Below, piece by piece: positions 47,546 to 57,522 of a stretch of 64,000 nucleotides of DNA. This stretch comes from Synechococcus sp. PCC 7502 (GTDB taxonomy: Bacteria > Cyanobacteriota > Cyanobacteriia > Pseudanabaenales > Pseudanabaenaceae), in contig NC_019702.1 in the NCBI RefSeq assembly GCF_000317085.1, positions 1 to 64,000 on the forward strand, given 5' to 3'. The notes under the pieces were generated by a model. It was not told where the DNA came from. It did not search any database and saw only the letters and a list, made by a program, of their open reading frames with translations. Within the stretch, counting starts at the first letter, position 1, and every line of letters starts with the position of its first letter. Made by a program: the position numbers and the translations under genes.

Positions 47546-49891
47546 ATGAATCCTCTAAAGCCCGCGACTACCCTAATGAATAATCTTAAATATCCTCAGA
47601 AGTTTTTGGTAATTAGTCTGATTTTTTCACTGCCAATGGTATTAATGCTGTACTTATTAGTAACAGAAATTAATAGTAGGGTTGAGTTTGCCCGTAAGGA
47701 AATCATAGGAAATCAATATTTGCGCTCTTTAAATCAAGTTTGGAAATATACACTTCAAGGCAAAGTTGCGATCCAAGACAAAGATTCTAATTTTAATCAA
47801 TCTCAAATTGCAGAGTCATTAAAAAATTTGGAATCTGTTAATCAGAGCTTAGAATCTAAACTACAAACCACAGAAATTTATCGAGAGCTAACAGATGTTA
47901 CTAAAACTCTAAGTAAAATTGATAATAGTCAGAATGCGTTTATTTACCAGATTCAAATCAATACTATTAAAAAACTAAGATCACAAGTAGGAGATACATC
48001 TAATTTAATTCTTGATCCAGACTTAGATACCTATTATTTGATGGATACAACATTACTAAGGTTGCCTGCTATTCAACAAATATTAACTGAAATTGAATTT
48101 ATTACCAGAGAAACTAGTAATCGTGGGTTCTTAACTGCCAGCGAAGAATCAAGGTTAAATCAGCTATCAGCTCTTCTAAAAGAACAAAGTCAAACTCTCA
48201 ATACAAACCTCAATAATTCTTTTAAGAATAATCCTGCCAATAATTTATCACCTAAACTTGGAGCGGATTTAGGAAAACTTTTAGATAACTTTAAACAAAT
48301 TAGCCAAGACCTAGATCAAGCTGTCGCTAAAAATAAAACTCTCAGTTTTACTGGAATTGATATTATCAAAAATTCCAATCAAGAATCATTTAAATTTGCA
48401 GATAAAACCCTAGATCAACTAGATATTTTACTAAATTATCGTATTAATAGTTTTATTCATAAGCAGATACTAATATCTCTATTTGTTGTAACTATTTTAT
48501 TGGTAGTAGCCTATTTATTTGTTGGCTTTTATCAATCGGTAATGCAAACAGTCAGGTGCTTGGATGTCGCTGCTAAACGTATGACTAATGGTAATGCTGG
48601 AAATTTAGAAACTATTAGCTTAGATACTAAGGATGAATTGGGAACAGTGGTTGAGGCGTTTAATCGTATTGCAGTGGCATTGGTTGAGGCTATTAATTCT
48701 GCCCGTAGTTCAGAGGTTAAGTATCGTAGTATTTTTGAAAATGCGATCGAAGGAATTTTTCAAACCTCTCCCCAAGGTGAATATGTCAGCGTTAACCCAT
48801 CCTTGGTAAAAATGTATGGTTATGACTCCGCAGATGAATTAATCAGTACCTGCACCAACGTAGAACATCAGCTTTATGTTGATCCACATCGCCGTCAGGA
48901 TTTTGTTAATCTCATGGCTAAAAATAATCAGGTGATCAAATTTGAATCGGAAATTTATCGTAAAGATCGCAGTACAATTTGGATTTCTGAAGATGCTCGT
49001 GCAGTAAAAAATGAGCAAGGGGAATTACTTTACTATGAAGGTTCGGTCAGAGATATTAGCGATCGCAAAGCCGCAGAAAAATCCCTACAAAAAGCCAATC
49101 TATCCATAATTTTGCTCAATGAACAGCTAAAAGCTGAAAATATGCGTATGAGTGCGGAACTCTCAATTTCTCGACGACTACAACAAATGATCCTGCCTAG
49201 GGATGAAGAGCTAAAGCAGATTAAGGAATTAGATATTTCTGGCTATATGGAACCAGCAACGGAAGTAGGTGGTGATTATTATGATATTTTGGTGGAAGAT
49301 GGGGGGAAAATTAAAATTGGGATTGGGGATGTTACTGGACATGGACTGGAAAGTAGCGTCCTGATGATTATGGTGCAGACGGCGGTGCGAACTCTACTGG
49401 TTAATAATGAAACTGATCCGATTCGCTTTTTGAATACTCTCAACCGTACTATTTATGATAATGCTCAACGCATGGAGTCTGGGAAAAATCTCACCCTTTC
49501 TCTGATTGACTATGAATGCGGTAAATTCACCATCAGTGGACAACATGAGGAAATGATTATTGTGCGAGCTACCGGTGAAGTTGAAAGAATTGACACAATC
49601 GATTTAGGCTTCCCCATTGGCTTGGAACCTCATATTGGGGATTTTATTAATAAAACTGAAGTAGAACTGAATGAAAATGATGTGGTTGTACTTTATACCG
49701 ATGGGGTTACGGAAGCAGAAGATATGGAAAAGGAACAGTACGGCATAGATCGACTTTGTACCGTGGTCTTAGAACATTCTCATCTTAGTGCCAACGACAT
49801 TCGCCAAGCCGTAATTGACAACTTGCGATCGCACATTGGAGAACAGCAGGTATTTGACGACATTACCCTATTAGTGATCAAACAGAAATAA
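47546..49891 (+). CDS. HAMP-PAS-SpoIIE/PP2C phosphatase
   Basis: 781 residues. Two membrane segments (about 18-38 and 310-330) flank an extracytoplasmic sensor. A HAMP domain (about 330-385), a PAS domain (about 390-510) and a coiled coil follow, and then a SpoIIE-type PP2C domain with VGGDYYD (about residue 575), GDVTGHGLESS and LYTDGVTEAED. These metal-binding Asp residues look intact. Such phosphatases act on anti-anti-sigma factors or STAS proteins. No STAS partner is next to it. Confidence 0.92.
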   Translation: MNPLKPATTLMNNLKYPQKFLVISLIFSLPMVLMLYLLVTEINSRVEFARKEIIGNQYLRSLNQVWKYTLQGKVAIQDKDSNFNQSQIAESLKNLESVNQSLESKLQTTEIYRELTDVTKTLSKIDNSQNAFIYQIQINTIKKLRSQVGDTSNLILDPDLDTYYLMDTTLLRLPAIQQILTEIEFITRETSNRGFLTASEESRLNQLSALLKEQSQTLNTNLNNSFKNNPANNLSPKLGADLGKLLDNFKQISQDLDQAVAKNKTLSFTGIDIIKNSNQESFKFADKTLDQLDILLNYRINSFIHKQILISLFVVTILLVVAYLFVGFYQSVMQTVRCLDVAAKRMTNGNAGNLETISLDTKDELGTVVEAFNRIAVALVEAINSARSSEVKYRSIFENAIEGIFQTSPQGEYVSVNPSLVKMYGYDSADELISTCTNVEHQLYVDPHRRQDFVNLMAKNNQVIKFESEIYRKDRSTIWISEDARAVKNEQGELLYYEGSVRDISDRKAAEKSLQKANLSIILLNEQLKAENMRMSAELSISRRLQQMILPRDEELKQIKELDISGYMEPATEVGGDYYDILVEDGGKIKIGIGDVTGHGLESSVLMIMVQTAVRTLLVNNETDPIRFLNTLNRTIYDNAQRMESGKNLTLSLIDYECGKFTISGQHEEMIIVRATGEVERIDTIDLGFPIGLEPHIGDFINKTEVELNENDVVVLYTDGVTEAEDMEKEQYGIDRLCTVVLEHSHLSANDIRQAVIDNLRSHIGEQQVFDDITLLVIKQK

Positions 49892-49987
49892 TCTGAAAAC
49901 CGAAGGTGATACTATTAAGTGGATTGAGATTAATTTAAGATTAAATCAAACGAGATTAAATGAGATAGAAGTTACCTCTTTAAAACT

Positions 49988-50332
49988 ATGGAACTTTGGG
50001 AGCAGGTCAGTCGGCAACGGGTGCAATACATCATCGATAGCTATGAACTTGATGGTGAAGATGGTGAGGATTTCAATGACTATTTAGAAGAACTACTAAT
50101 TGCCTATGCGCCCCCACAAATTGAATTAGCGATCGTGGAAACCATCGTTGCCAGTTGGCTTAAATTGCCTTCAACCAAAGGGATAGAATTTATGGAGCAG
50201 GCACATGAACGCTTGAAGGCTTGGGAAAGTAACTTTCAAATAACTATCACCCCTTCACAATTTCGTCAGATTACTGGACTTGACCCTACTCCAGTATTTG
50301 GTCAGTATCGCAATAATTTTTGTCTTAGCTAG
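49988..50332 (+). CDS. Small conserved hypothetical protein
   Basis: Not recognised. 114 residues, acidic in the first third (DGEDGEDFNDY), mostly helical with a C-terminal half near ITPSQFRQITGLDP. No membrane segment. Its stop overlaps the convergent ComFB gene by 8 bp. Function unknown. Confidence 0.6.
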   Translation: MELWEQVSRQRVQYIIDSYELDGEDGEDFNDYLEELLIAYAPPQIELAIVETIVASWLKLPSTKGIEFMEQAHERLKAWESNFQITITPSQFRQITGLDPTPVFGQYRNNFCLS

Positions 50333-51386
50333 GTAATTCTAGGTCAAGCTGTTTACGGCGATCGCGGGGAACCCACACTAACTCACCCCTTAGTACCTGT
50401 TCTAAGGCATCCTGCACAACCATAGCCACATTTTGCCAGTTTAGGTCAGTAACCTGTAAGATATCCTGCAATTCAATTATGGCTAATTCCTGCTCATGGG
50501 AAAATCTATCGGCGGGAATTGGTGGCAAAAAACGGGATGGGGATTTTAAGATTGTAATTACTCCCTGTCTGACGGTGACGAGAATATCCGATGACAACTC
50601 GGTGCGGGCGCGTTCTCGCCAATACTTTAACCCACTTTCACTAGTGGCATACATTGGAGGTAAACGATTCAGAGCATAGGCTGAGACTTCTTCTAGGGTT
50701 ACACGCTGACTTAAATTATCGGCAAGCTTGCTAATCTGTCTCTGTGCGACTGAAGCTACTAAATTTTCTAAGGTATTAACAAAATTCCAAGAAGCAGGTG
50801 CCATATAGGAGGCAAACTCTTTCATCTCGGTCATTTGGATAATGTTATCACCAACGAGGGGGCGAGAAGTTTTAGCTTTCCATGTTAACTCTTCGGAGTG
50901 ACGTTTAAGGTAATCAGAGACAGTGGAGGCATCACGCAAAGCTTTGCTTTTATAGGTACTATAGGCAACTGCTCCTTTGAGCTTGATCTCCAATAGTGCC
51001 TTTTCCACAGCATCGGGAACATCACGCCAACGCAGATCAGAGATACCTAAAATTTCCTGTAATTTTAATAGCGATCGCTCTTCACGCTCTAGCTCACTGT
51101 CAGGGAGGGGGGTATTATCTTTGAGGGAGTCTTTTTTAACACCAATTAGTCCTTTGCTAATGGTTTGAGCTATTTCCTGTTTCATGTCCGTGTGGGCGCG
51201 CTTTTGCTGCTGGATATAACCACGGCGGGTGGTGGCATACATCGGAGGAAGACGGTTTAAGGCATAGGCAGCCACTTCATCAAGGCTAGGTTTAGCTTTG
51301 ACCGCAGAAGACAAGCGGGAAATTTGGGCTTTGATCTCTTCTACGACTAATTCTTCGATCGCATTTCGACAACCTTGGATCGCCAT
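50325..51386 (-). CDS. Tandem ComFB-domain protein (c-di-nucleotide receptor type)
   Basis: 353 residues made of two repeats of the same module. AYALNRLPPMYAT occurs at 40-52 and again at 236-248. Each is followed by a second conserved patch, ILGISDLRWRDVPDAVEKAL (112-131) and a close copy, ILQVTDLNWQNV, near the C-terminus. ComFB proteins (CdgR in Nostoc) bind cyclic di-GMP and cyclic di-AMP. Single-domain ComFB is the usual form; a fused double is less common. The module linker has a basic stretch. A c-di-GMP enzyme gene lies in the window at 30630. Confidence 0.85.
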   Translation of the reverse strand: MAIQGCRNAIEELVVEEIKAQISRLSSAVKAKPSLDEVAAYALNRLPPMYATTRRGYIQQQKRAHTDMKQEIAQTISKGLIGVKKDSLKDNTPLPDSELEREERSLLKLQEILGISDLRWRDVPDAVEKALLEIKLKGAVAYSTYKSKALRDASTVSDYLKRHSEELTWKAKTSRPLVGDNIIQMTEMKEFASYMAPASWNFVNTLENLVASVAQRQISKLADNLSQRVTLEEVSAYALNRLPPMYATSESGLKYWRERARTELSSDILVTVRQGVITILKSPSRFLPPIPADRFSHEQELAIIELQDILQVTDLNWQNVAMVVQDALEQVLRGELVWVPRDRRKQLDLELPS

Positions 51387-51552
51387 TTAAAACAAGTTTT
51401 AGGGTAAGGTGTTTGATGATTAATTGTACAAGATTAAACCTAAGATTTTTAAGAGCTAAGATTTTCCCTAAGACTTAAGGTTTCTTAGCTTTTATGCTCA
51501 CTTTTATCCTCGAAATATAATCGGGATTAAATAATTAGAATTAAATAATAAT

Positions 51553-52449
51553 ATGGAAAACTTGAAAACTCAGTTAAATAACTTGCTTCAAAAAGCTAAG
51601 GGCATATTTACCCAACTGCAAGAGCGATTACCTAAGTCCATGCCTGCAAAACCTGTAACCGCAAAACCAACGGCTTCCTCTCCCCTTGGCGATCGCATTC
51701 GAGCAGAATTGTTAGAGGCTGTAACTTTTATCCAAAATAGATTATTGCCTACGGTGTTAGGCTTTGTGGCTAAGGTGGTTGATAAAATCGATCCTCCCCT
51801 AAGTTCAGTAGTTAATAAGGTTACGTCTAATCCTACGGTTATTAACGCTGGGCAAAAATTACAAGCCACCAGTCTATGGCAAAAGTCCTCCATAGCTTTG
51901 GCTCCAATTTGGCGATCTCTGACAGAAACCCTAAAGCCTGTATCGACATCTGAAAGTGTTAAACCAATTTTGGCAAAACCCGTTGGTACCTTTGCGCTGG
52001 TTTTAGTTTTGACCTTTTTATTATCCCTTAGACCTCATCCTGTAGCTTCTGTGGCAGTTGTGACTCCGATCCAACCAGTCCAAACGCAGCCCAAGCCCTT
52101 AACCGAGTTAATTCCTGCGGAAAGTGGTGATGCTCCGATTTCACCTGAGAAAGTATTAGTTAGCAGCATTCAGGCACAGGTTGTGGATATTTCCAGGTCC
52201 TACGGTGAGGCTTTAATTGGTGGAGTGCAGACTAATTTTAGGTTGGGTAGATTGATTGTGCAGTTATCAGATGCTTGGTATCAACTTAGTCCCGAACGCC
52301 AAGAACAGTTAGTTACGGATTTAGCAGAGCGATCGCAAACTTTAAGCTTCAAAAAATTATTTCTAGTGGATGTCGATCAACACCTACTGGCAAGAACATC
52401 CGCCATAGTTAAAGAAGGTAGTGCCGAGATGATTATTTTGCGCCGTTAA
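51553..52449 (+). CDS. Conserved cyanobacterial membrane protein
   Basis: Not recognised. 298 residues: a helical N-terminal region (1-110), one membrane segment (about 147-162), then a Pro/Thr-rich linker and a folded C-terminal domain of about 100 residues ending in AEMIILRR. There is no signal peptide, so the C-terminal domain may be in the periplasm or lumen. It stands divergent from the ComFB gene. Confidence 0.65.
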   Translation: MENLKTQLNNLLQKAKGIFTQLQERLPKSMPAKPVTAKPTASSPLGDRIRAELLEAVTFIQNRLLPTVLGFVAKVVDKIDPPLSSVVNKVTSNPTVINAGQKLQATSLWQKSSIALAPIWRSLTETLKPVSTSESVKPILAKPVGTFALVLVLTFLLSLRPHPVASVAVVTPIQPVQTQPKPLTELIPAESGDAPISPEKVLVSSIQAQVVDISRSYGEALIGGVQTNFRLGRLIVQLSDAWYQLSPERQEQLVTDLAERSQTLSFKKLFLVDVDQHLLARTSAIVKEGSAEMIILRR

Positions 52450-52496
52450 TTATTTTTAGTTCTAATTTTTCTCTAACTTCTTGTCTAATTTTAAAG

Positions 52497-52799
52497 ATGG
52501 CAGACCCCAAACCCAAAGAACAAAAAGATCAACAGCATCCTCTATATCGGGGCGATCGCACATTGGTAAATGATTTAATGCGGGTGGAGGCACCAACTGA
52601 GCGCAACCTCGCTGATCTTGCCCGACTGTGTATCAGGTATAGAGGATTTCCGGGGGCAAGGGATATTCAAACAGACTTGCTCAAGGTTTTACAAAAGTGG
52701 CAATTTTCGGAACCAGAATTATTTGCTCAAACTCGTAAAATCCATGCTGAATCAAAAGTCTATGGTTCGACCAAAGATGGTAGAGATGATTGGGCTTAA
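52497..52799 (+). CDS. DUF3288 family protein
   Basis: 100 residues with QQHPLYRGDRTLVNDLM at the start and LARLCIRYRGFPGA in the centre, matching the cyanobacterial DUF3288 family of unknown function. It lies about 50 bp after the preceding gene and 66 bp before rdgB, so may be in one transcript. Confidence 0.85.
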   Translation: MADPKPKEQKDQQHPLYRGDRTLVNDLMRVEAPTERNLADLARLCIRYRGFPGARDIQTDLLKVLQKWQFSEPELFAQTRKIHAESKVYGSTKDGRDDWA

Positions 52800-52864
52800 C
52801 ATCCTTTGATCCTTTTTTTAATTACAACATTTAATTAAAACACTCTAGTTAAAATATTCATGAA

Positions 52865-53485
52865 ATGCTCAAAACACTAATTATTGCCAGTAGTAATGCG
52901 GGAAAAGCAGCCGAATTGCAGGAGCATTTAAATAAATTTTCCGATCAGCTTGATAGTGAATCTACATTTGATTTGAGATTTGATCTTAGGCTTAAGCCCC
53001 AAAATATTGAGGTAGAGGAAACTGCAACTACATTCCTTGCTAATGCTCACCTCAAGGCATCTCAAGTGGCGATCGCTACTCGGTCATGGTCTATTGCCGA
53101 TGATTCGGGTTTAGAAGTAATGGCACTCAACGGCGCACCAGGGATATTTTCGGCAAGGTATGCTAATTCTGATTCTGAAAGGATTAAACGACTTCTAACC
53201 GATATGGAACATCAACCTAATCGGCTGGCACAATTTGTCTGTGCGATCGCCATTGCTGATCCCAATGGAGACATTAAAGCTGAGGCGGTGGGAATTTGTG
53301 CGGGTGAAATTATCGATGCGCCCCGTGGTCATAGTGGCTTTGGCTATGATCCTATATTTTATGTGCCTGAATATCAGCTAACCTTTGCGGAGATGCCCCC
53401 AGAGTTAAAAGCTCAAATTAGTCACCGAGCCAAGGCAATGGAGATTCTCAAGCCTCAAATTTTACAATTATTTTCGAGATTGTAG
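52865..53485 (+). CDS. rdgB: XTP/dITP diphosphatase
   Basis: Cleans deaminated purine nucleotides from the pool. The 206-residue protein has the HAM1/RdgB motifs SSNAGKAAEL, ADDSGLEVMALNGAPG and HSGFGYDPIFYVPE, and a C-terminal SHRAKAM. The 3' end overlaps the convergent CNB gene by 18 bp. Confidence 0.95.
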   Translation: MLKTLIIASSNAGKAAELQEHLNKFSDQLDSESTFDLRFDLRLKPQNIEVEETATTFLANAHLKASQVAIATRSWSIADDSGLEVMALNGAPGIFSARYANSDSERIKRLLTDMEHQPNRLAQFVCAIAIADPNGDIKAEAVGICAGEIIDAPRGHSGFGYDPIFYVPEYQLTFAEMPPELKAQISHRAKAMEILKPQILQLFSRL

Positions 53486-54298
53486 TTCTGATTCTAGCAA
53501 TTGCAGATGATTACCTAGGTCTTGGACTTCTTGTAAAATCATTTCAATATTCACTTCATTTTTGAGATTTACTTTATAGTCAGCTTCACTACGGATGCGA
53601 TCGCGGATGGCTTTACGGTTTTGACTCATCACGATTAAAGGTCCTTGCAATGCCACAATAATTGCTAAGAGTAAATTAAAAAACACGAATGGATAGGGAT
53701 CAAAAGAATCACGCAGGATAATTGGAGAATTCACTAGCATCCACACCAAGGTTAAGCCACCCAAGGACACAATAAACATCCAACTACCATTGAGTTCGGC
53801 AACTCGGTCGGCAAGGCGATCGCTCCAACTTAAATTCCGTTCTATTTGTTCTTCAATATTCACCGTTGCCCGTTGGGACAGTAATAAATTGGTCTCCCGG
53901 AGCCTCTCTGCCATAGTCCGCAGAATTGTCATTGCTACCCGTGGTTCGGCATGGATATAACTAGCTAACATTTCTCTAGTTAATTGTAATAGTTCCACAT
54001 CCGTGGCAGCGATCGCACTGGCACTGCGAGGTTTATCATCAATTAAAGCCAGTTCTCCAAAGTATTCACCCCGAATTAAATCCTTCAGAGATATGGATTC
54101 GGAGGTATTGTCAAGCACGGAAATATTCACACAACCCCGTACCACAACGTACATGGTGTCACCAATATCACCTTGCTTAAAGATTACTTCCTTGGCTTTG
54201 TAGCTTTTGACATTAACAGCGTATGCCAAAAAACTGAGGTCTTCACTACTCAGTCCCTTAAATAGAGGGATACTTTGGAGCAGGGCATTTTTATTCAT
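53468..54298 (-). CDS. Cyclic nucleotide-binding + DUF1003 membrane protein
   Basis: 276 residues. A cNMP-binding domain occupies about 1-130, with the phosphate-binding cassette YFGELALIDDKPRSASAIA, where the Arg is kept. A DUF1003-like region with two membrane segments follows, containing FDPYPFVFFNLLLAIIVA and MSQNRKA. So it is a membrane protein that may respond to cAMP or cGMP. A C-terminal coiled coil ends it. Ligand and output are not known. Confidence 0.85.
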   Translation of the reverse strand: MNKNALLQSIPLFKGLSSEDLSFLAYAVNVKSYKAKEVIFKQGDIGDTMYVVVRGCVNISVLDNTSESISLKDLIRGEYFGELALIDDKPRSASAIAATDVELLQLTREMLASYIHAEPRVAMTILRTMAERLRETNLLLSQRATVNIEEQIERNLSWSDRLADRVAELNGSWMFIVSLGGLTLVWMLVNSPIILRDSFDPYPFVFFNLLLAIIVALQGPLIVMSQNRKAIRDRIRSEADYKVNLKNEVNIEMILQEVQDLGNHLQLLESELQSRK

Positions 54299-54493
54299 AG
54301 ATGTTCATCGACACAACCATCCATGATTTTGACACTTGTGAAGCACTTATATGGAACCTTCTGTATTTTTGAGGCTTGTATCATGAATAGGTGGATTTGG
54401 AAGATGCGATCGCTTTTGGCTTATTGACTTGCAGTAATTATCGGTTTTGAGTAGATGATAAAATAGAAAAACTATGTACAGAACTTAGTAGCT

Positions 54494-54733
54494 ATGATTA
54501 CTCAAACAATGGTACAGCCGTCCTTCTGGATCGAGGGTGGTATTCAAATCCAAAAGGTGCGGGGCTTGAATCTTTTTAAGTTTAATCATGAACTGCAAAC
54601 CCGTCTCGAAACTTTGATTGATCTGCAAAAAGCCAACAATCTTAATTCCAATGATATTGCTGAATTGGCGGGACTTACAGAACTAGATCGCATTTTTACT
54701 CTCATGAATGCTCGGATTATCGCTGAGTCATGA
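54494..54733 (+). CDS. Small protein paired with HNH nuclease
   Basis: Not recognised. 79 residues with FELRKF-like LFKFNHELQTRLETLIDLQKA in the centre and an Asp/Glu-rich helical C-terminus. Its stop overlaps the ATG of the HNH gene (ATGA), which implies translational coupling. By position it could be an antitoxin-like or regulatory partner; this is inference. Confidence 0.65.
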   Translation: MITQTMVQPSFWIEGGIQIQKVRGLNLFKFNHELQTRLETLIDLQKANNLNSNDIAELAGLTELDRIFTLMNARIIAES

Positions 54734-55179
54734 ACATTCCCATTGCCAGTCGTCAACGTATTCGCCAACGTGCAAATTTTTTATGTGAATACTGTCATTC
54801 GCCTGAGGAAGCTAGTGCCTCCCTCTTTACCTTTGACCATCTTATGCCCCAGTCCCTTGGTGGTAATGATACTGAAAATAATCTAGCTCTTGCTTGTCAT
54901 CGCTGTAATGGTCGGCGCTACAATTTCATAAGTGGACTTGATCCTGAAACTCAGTTTATAGTTCCGCTTTTCAATCCTAGGCAAAATAAGTGGTTAGATC
55001 ATTTCATCTGGTCTGATGATGCTCAAAGAATTTTAGGTATCTCTGACATTGGACGTGCCACAGTCAAACGTCTGGATATGAATGACGATGATCATGATGA
55101 TGGTTCTATTTTACGCGCCCGCCGTCTTTGGACTCGGGGTGGTTGGCATCCGCCCAGTAGCGATTTGCAAAACGTTTAA
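54730..55179 (+). CDS. HNH endonuclease
   Basis: 149 residues with a complete HNH core: CEYC (19-22), FDHLMPQSLGG with the Asp-His pair (36-37), ENNLALAC (about 49-56) and the second zinc pair CHRC (56-59). These fit a metal-dependent DNA nuclease. The C-terminal part is acidic and then basic. It is coupled to the small upstream gene by a 4-bp overlap. The pair stands alone among housekeeping genes. Confidence 0.88.
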   Translation: MNIPIASRQRIRQRANFLCEYCHSPEEASASLFTFDHLMPQSLGGNDTENNLALACHRCNGRRYNFISGLDPETQFIVPLFNPRQNKWLDHFIWSDDAQRILGISDIGRATVKRLDMNDDDHDDGSILRARRLWTRGGWHPPSSDLQNV

Positions 55180-55197
55180 CAATTAAATCTGGTTTAT

Positions 55198-55656
55198 TTA
55201 CAGGAAATCAAAAAACTCTTGATCAATTTCGTAGCCTAAAACCTGAGTCATTTGCTGTAATTTCTCAGTACTGTCTATGCCCTGTGTCTTCAACCAATTA
55301 GAGATAATAAATATCTTTTGCATAATAAAAATCTGCATAGCCTCAAAGTTATACTCAATGCCTGTAGTAGCATGAAATTCGTGGGGAACCAGCATTGCTG
55401 CATATCTGCCTAGCTCGCCATCCTTCCAATCTAAGATATAGGGTAGCCAAGGATAGGTAGCATCTAAACGAATAAACCATAACCGCACTTCGGGAATTTC
55501 TGATAACTCCCTAGGATCGCTGGGATCACGATCATAGAAAATCTTGAATTGAACTGGATCATCAGTAATTGTATTGGTAATTTTAGCTATGACTAACTGA
55601 GCGGGGGTAATATCTAGGTTGGAGATCGCAGTGTGATTAATATTAATCGTTGGCAT
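55198..55656 (-). CDS. crr6: CRR6 family NdhI maturation factor
   Basis: 152 residues with the family signature DPRELSEIPEVRLWFIRLD and YPWLPYILDWKDGELGRYAAM. In cyanobacteria and chloroplasts CRR6 helps assemble the NDH-1 complex by maturing the NdhI subunit, needed for cyclic electron flow. It converges on the HNH gene with 18 bp between. The start is ATG at 55656. Confidence 0.9.
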   Translation of the reverse strand: MPTININHTAISNLDITPAQLVIAKITNTITDDPVQFKIFYDRDPSDPRELSEIPEVRLWFIRLDATYPWLPYILDWKDGELGRYAAMLVPHEFHATTGIEYNFEAMQIFIMQKIFIISNWLKTQGIDSTEKLQQMTQVLGYEIDQEFFDFL

Positions 55657-55748
55657 TTATTCTTAGTCTGACTTTTATATTGATCTTAGTTACTGATCCT
55701 AATTGATGAAAAGCCCAATTTTGCATTTACTCAAATTTCTCAAATGTA

Positions 55749-56393
55749 ATGACCTATCGCTACTTGTTATTTAATAAGCCCTACGGTGTTTTAAGCCAAT
55801 TTACTGATTCCAATAGCGATCGCCCCACCCTTAAGGACTATATTAATGTGCCATCGGTCTATGCCGTAGGAAGGCTTGATCAAGATAGTGAGGGATTATT
55901 ACTATTAACAAACAATGGGGCAGTACAGCATCAATTAAGTGATCCTAAGTTTGATCATCCTAAAACCTATTGGGTTCAAGTCGAAGGGATTCCCACTCCA
56001 GAGGCGATCGCTCAACTACAACAGGGAGTGGCTATTCAAACCTATAAAACTCGACCCGCCCAAGTTAAATTTTTACCCGAATCCCTAAATATTCCCCCCC
56101 GCCAGCCACCCATTCGTTTCCGTGCTGCCATTCCTACTATATGGCTAGAAATCACCTTAACAGAAGGAAAAAATCGCCAAGTTCGTCGTATGACCGCTGC
56201 CGTAGGATTTCCCACTTTAAGACTAATTCGAGTAGCGATCGCTCAACTTACCATCAATAGTCCAGAAGTTGGAGAGTTAGAGGTTGGTCAATGGCGAGAT
56301 TTAACCCCATTAGAGCTAAAGAGTATTTTAGGTTCTGTTCACAAACCAATACAACCAAATCAAGCTAGAAGAAAAAACACGCATAATTACTAA
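55749..56393 (+). CDS. rRNA pseudouridine synthase, RluE-like
   Basis: 214 residues with the catalytic motif [15 protein letters not shown] (the Asp is the nucleophile), the start [16 protein letters not shown] and the conserved NRQVRRM near the C-terminus. There is no S4 domain, as in RluE. It isomerises a uridine of 23S rRNA. The exact site is not shown by sequence. Start ATG at 55749. Confidence 0.9.
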   Translation: MTYRYLLFNKPYGVLSQFTDSNSDRPTLKDYINVPSVYAVGRLDQDSEGLLLLTNNGAVQHQLSDPKFDHPKTYWVQVEGIPTPEAIAQLQQGVAIQTYKTRPAQVKFLPESLNIPPRQPPIRFRAAIPTIWLEITLTEGKNRQVRRMTAAVGFPTLRLIRVAIAQLTINSPEVGELEVGQWRDLTPLELKSILGSVHKPIQPNQARRKNTHNY

Positions 56394-56509
56394 TAATTAG
56401 GATGCAATTAGTGGCAGAGTATCGATTAGATGCCCTATTAAAAATTTCAGTTATGATCGTAAGATTTCCAGTAAATACTGCAAGAATAAAGTGTTAGTAA
56501 ATTAAGCAC

Positions 56510-57502
56510 ATGATATATCGTCAAGGGTTAAAGTTATTGGTATTACTCGGGATTTTACTTATTCCTGCCTGTGTGAGTAATCCGCCCAAGCCCTTTAGCT
56601 CTGAACCTATTCCCAGTGAAGCAATCGGGGAGATTACGGAAATAGCAGATCGTCCTGTATCAATTCGGCTGGTGCAAACTAATCAAGATATTGTTGCCAA
56701 TCTCGGCAAAGTTATTAAGCTGGAAGAGCCAGTTCGGACTCAAGGTGATGCCTTAGCCCAAATCACGTTAAAAACTGGAGTCGTAATTCGGATGCAGGGT
56801 GATACCCTTGTAACTATTAATGCAGATAATAAAATCGACCTTGCTAAGGGGAAAATTTTAGTTTGGGTACCTGCGAATACAACTGCCCAGATCAAAGTTA
56901 GTGGAGCGATCGCCTCTGTTAAGAATGCCACAGTTTACATTAACTCAGCCCAAAACTTGCAGATCATAGGCTTACAGGGAACAACCGAGGTATTACCCGT
57001 AAATGCACCCATAAATGCAATAGATGCCTCAACTACATCAAATACGCCTAAACTACTAGTGCTAAAAGCAGGGCAGAATCTCTTAATCAGTCAGGATGGC
57101 AAATATTCCCCTCCAAAAACTTTAACCACAGAAGATTTAAAAACTCAATTTAAACAAATCAAGCTTCTATCTGGTTTTAACAGTAGATTGGGCAGCCAAG
57201 AGATCATCTCCACTAATCTCAAAATTCCCATTAGTCCCACTGACTTTGTAATTCCTCCCAATCGTCCAACTCCACCTAAACCCAGCCCTGTGTATTATCA
57301 GGAACCTTATTACCCTGTGGAGAAAACTACTCAGACTCGGAGATCGCCTGCTACTTCACCACCTACCCCTGTTGAGGTTACGAATAAAGCCCCACAGGAA
57401 ATCCCCCCTGCCCCTGTGCAATCTCCTATGGAACCTGAAGTTGTCCCCAATGACACCCCACCTCAACCAACACAGCCCGAAGAAACCGAACCATCAAATT
57501 AA
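56510..57502 (+). CDS. FecR-domain lipoprotein
   Basis: 330 residues. A lipoprotein signal (MIYRQGLKLLVLLGILLIPAC) has the lipidated Cys at 21. A FecR-type domain follows (about 45-210), then a Pro-rich, Gln/Glu/Thr-rich C-terminus from about 245 on. Proteins of this kind anchor at the outer membrane and may sense or scaffold. FecR here is not next to a FecA or FecI gene, so iron signalling is not implied. Confidence 0.8.
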   Translation: MIYRQGLKLLVLLGILLIPACVSNPPKPFSSEPIPSEAIGEITEIADRPVSIRLVQTNQDIVANLGKVIKLEEPVRTQGDALAQITLKTGVVIRMQGDTLVTINADNKIDLAKGKILVWVPANTTAQIKVSGAIASVKNATVYINSAQNLQIIGLQGTTEVLPVNAPINAIDASTTSNTPKLLVLKAGQNLLISQDGKYSPPKTLTTEDLKTQFKQIKLLSGFNSRLGSQEIISTNLKIPISPTDFVIPPNRPTPPKPSPVYYQEPYYPVEKTTQTRRSPATSPPTPVEVTNKAPQEIPPAPVQSPMEPEVVPNDTPPQPTQPEETEPSN

Positions 57503-57522
57503 TTGGGAATTTATCAGAAAAT

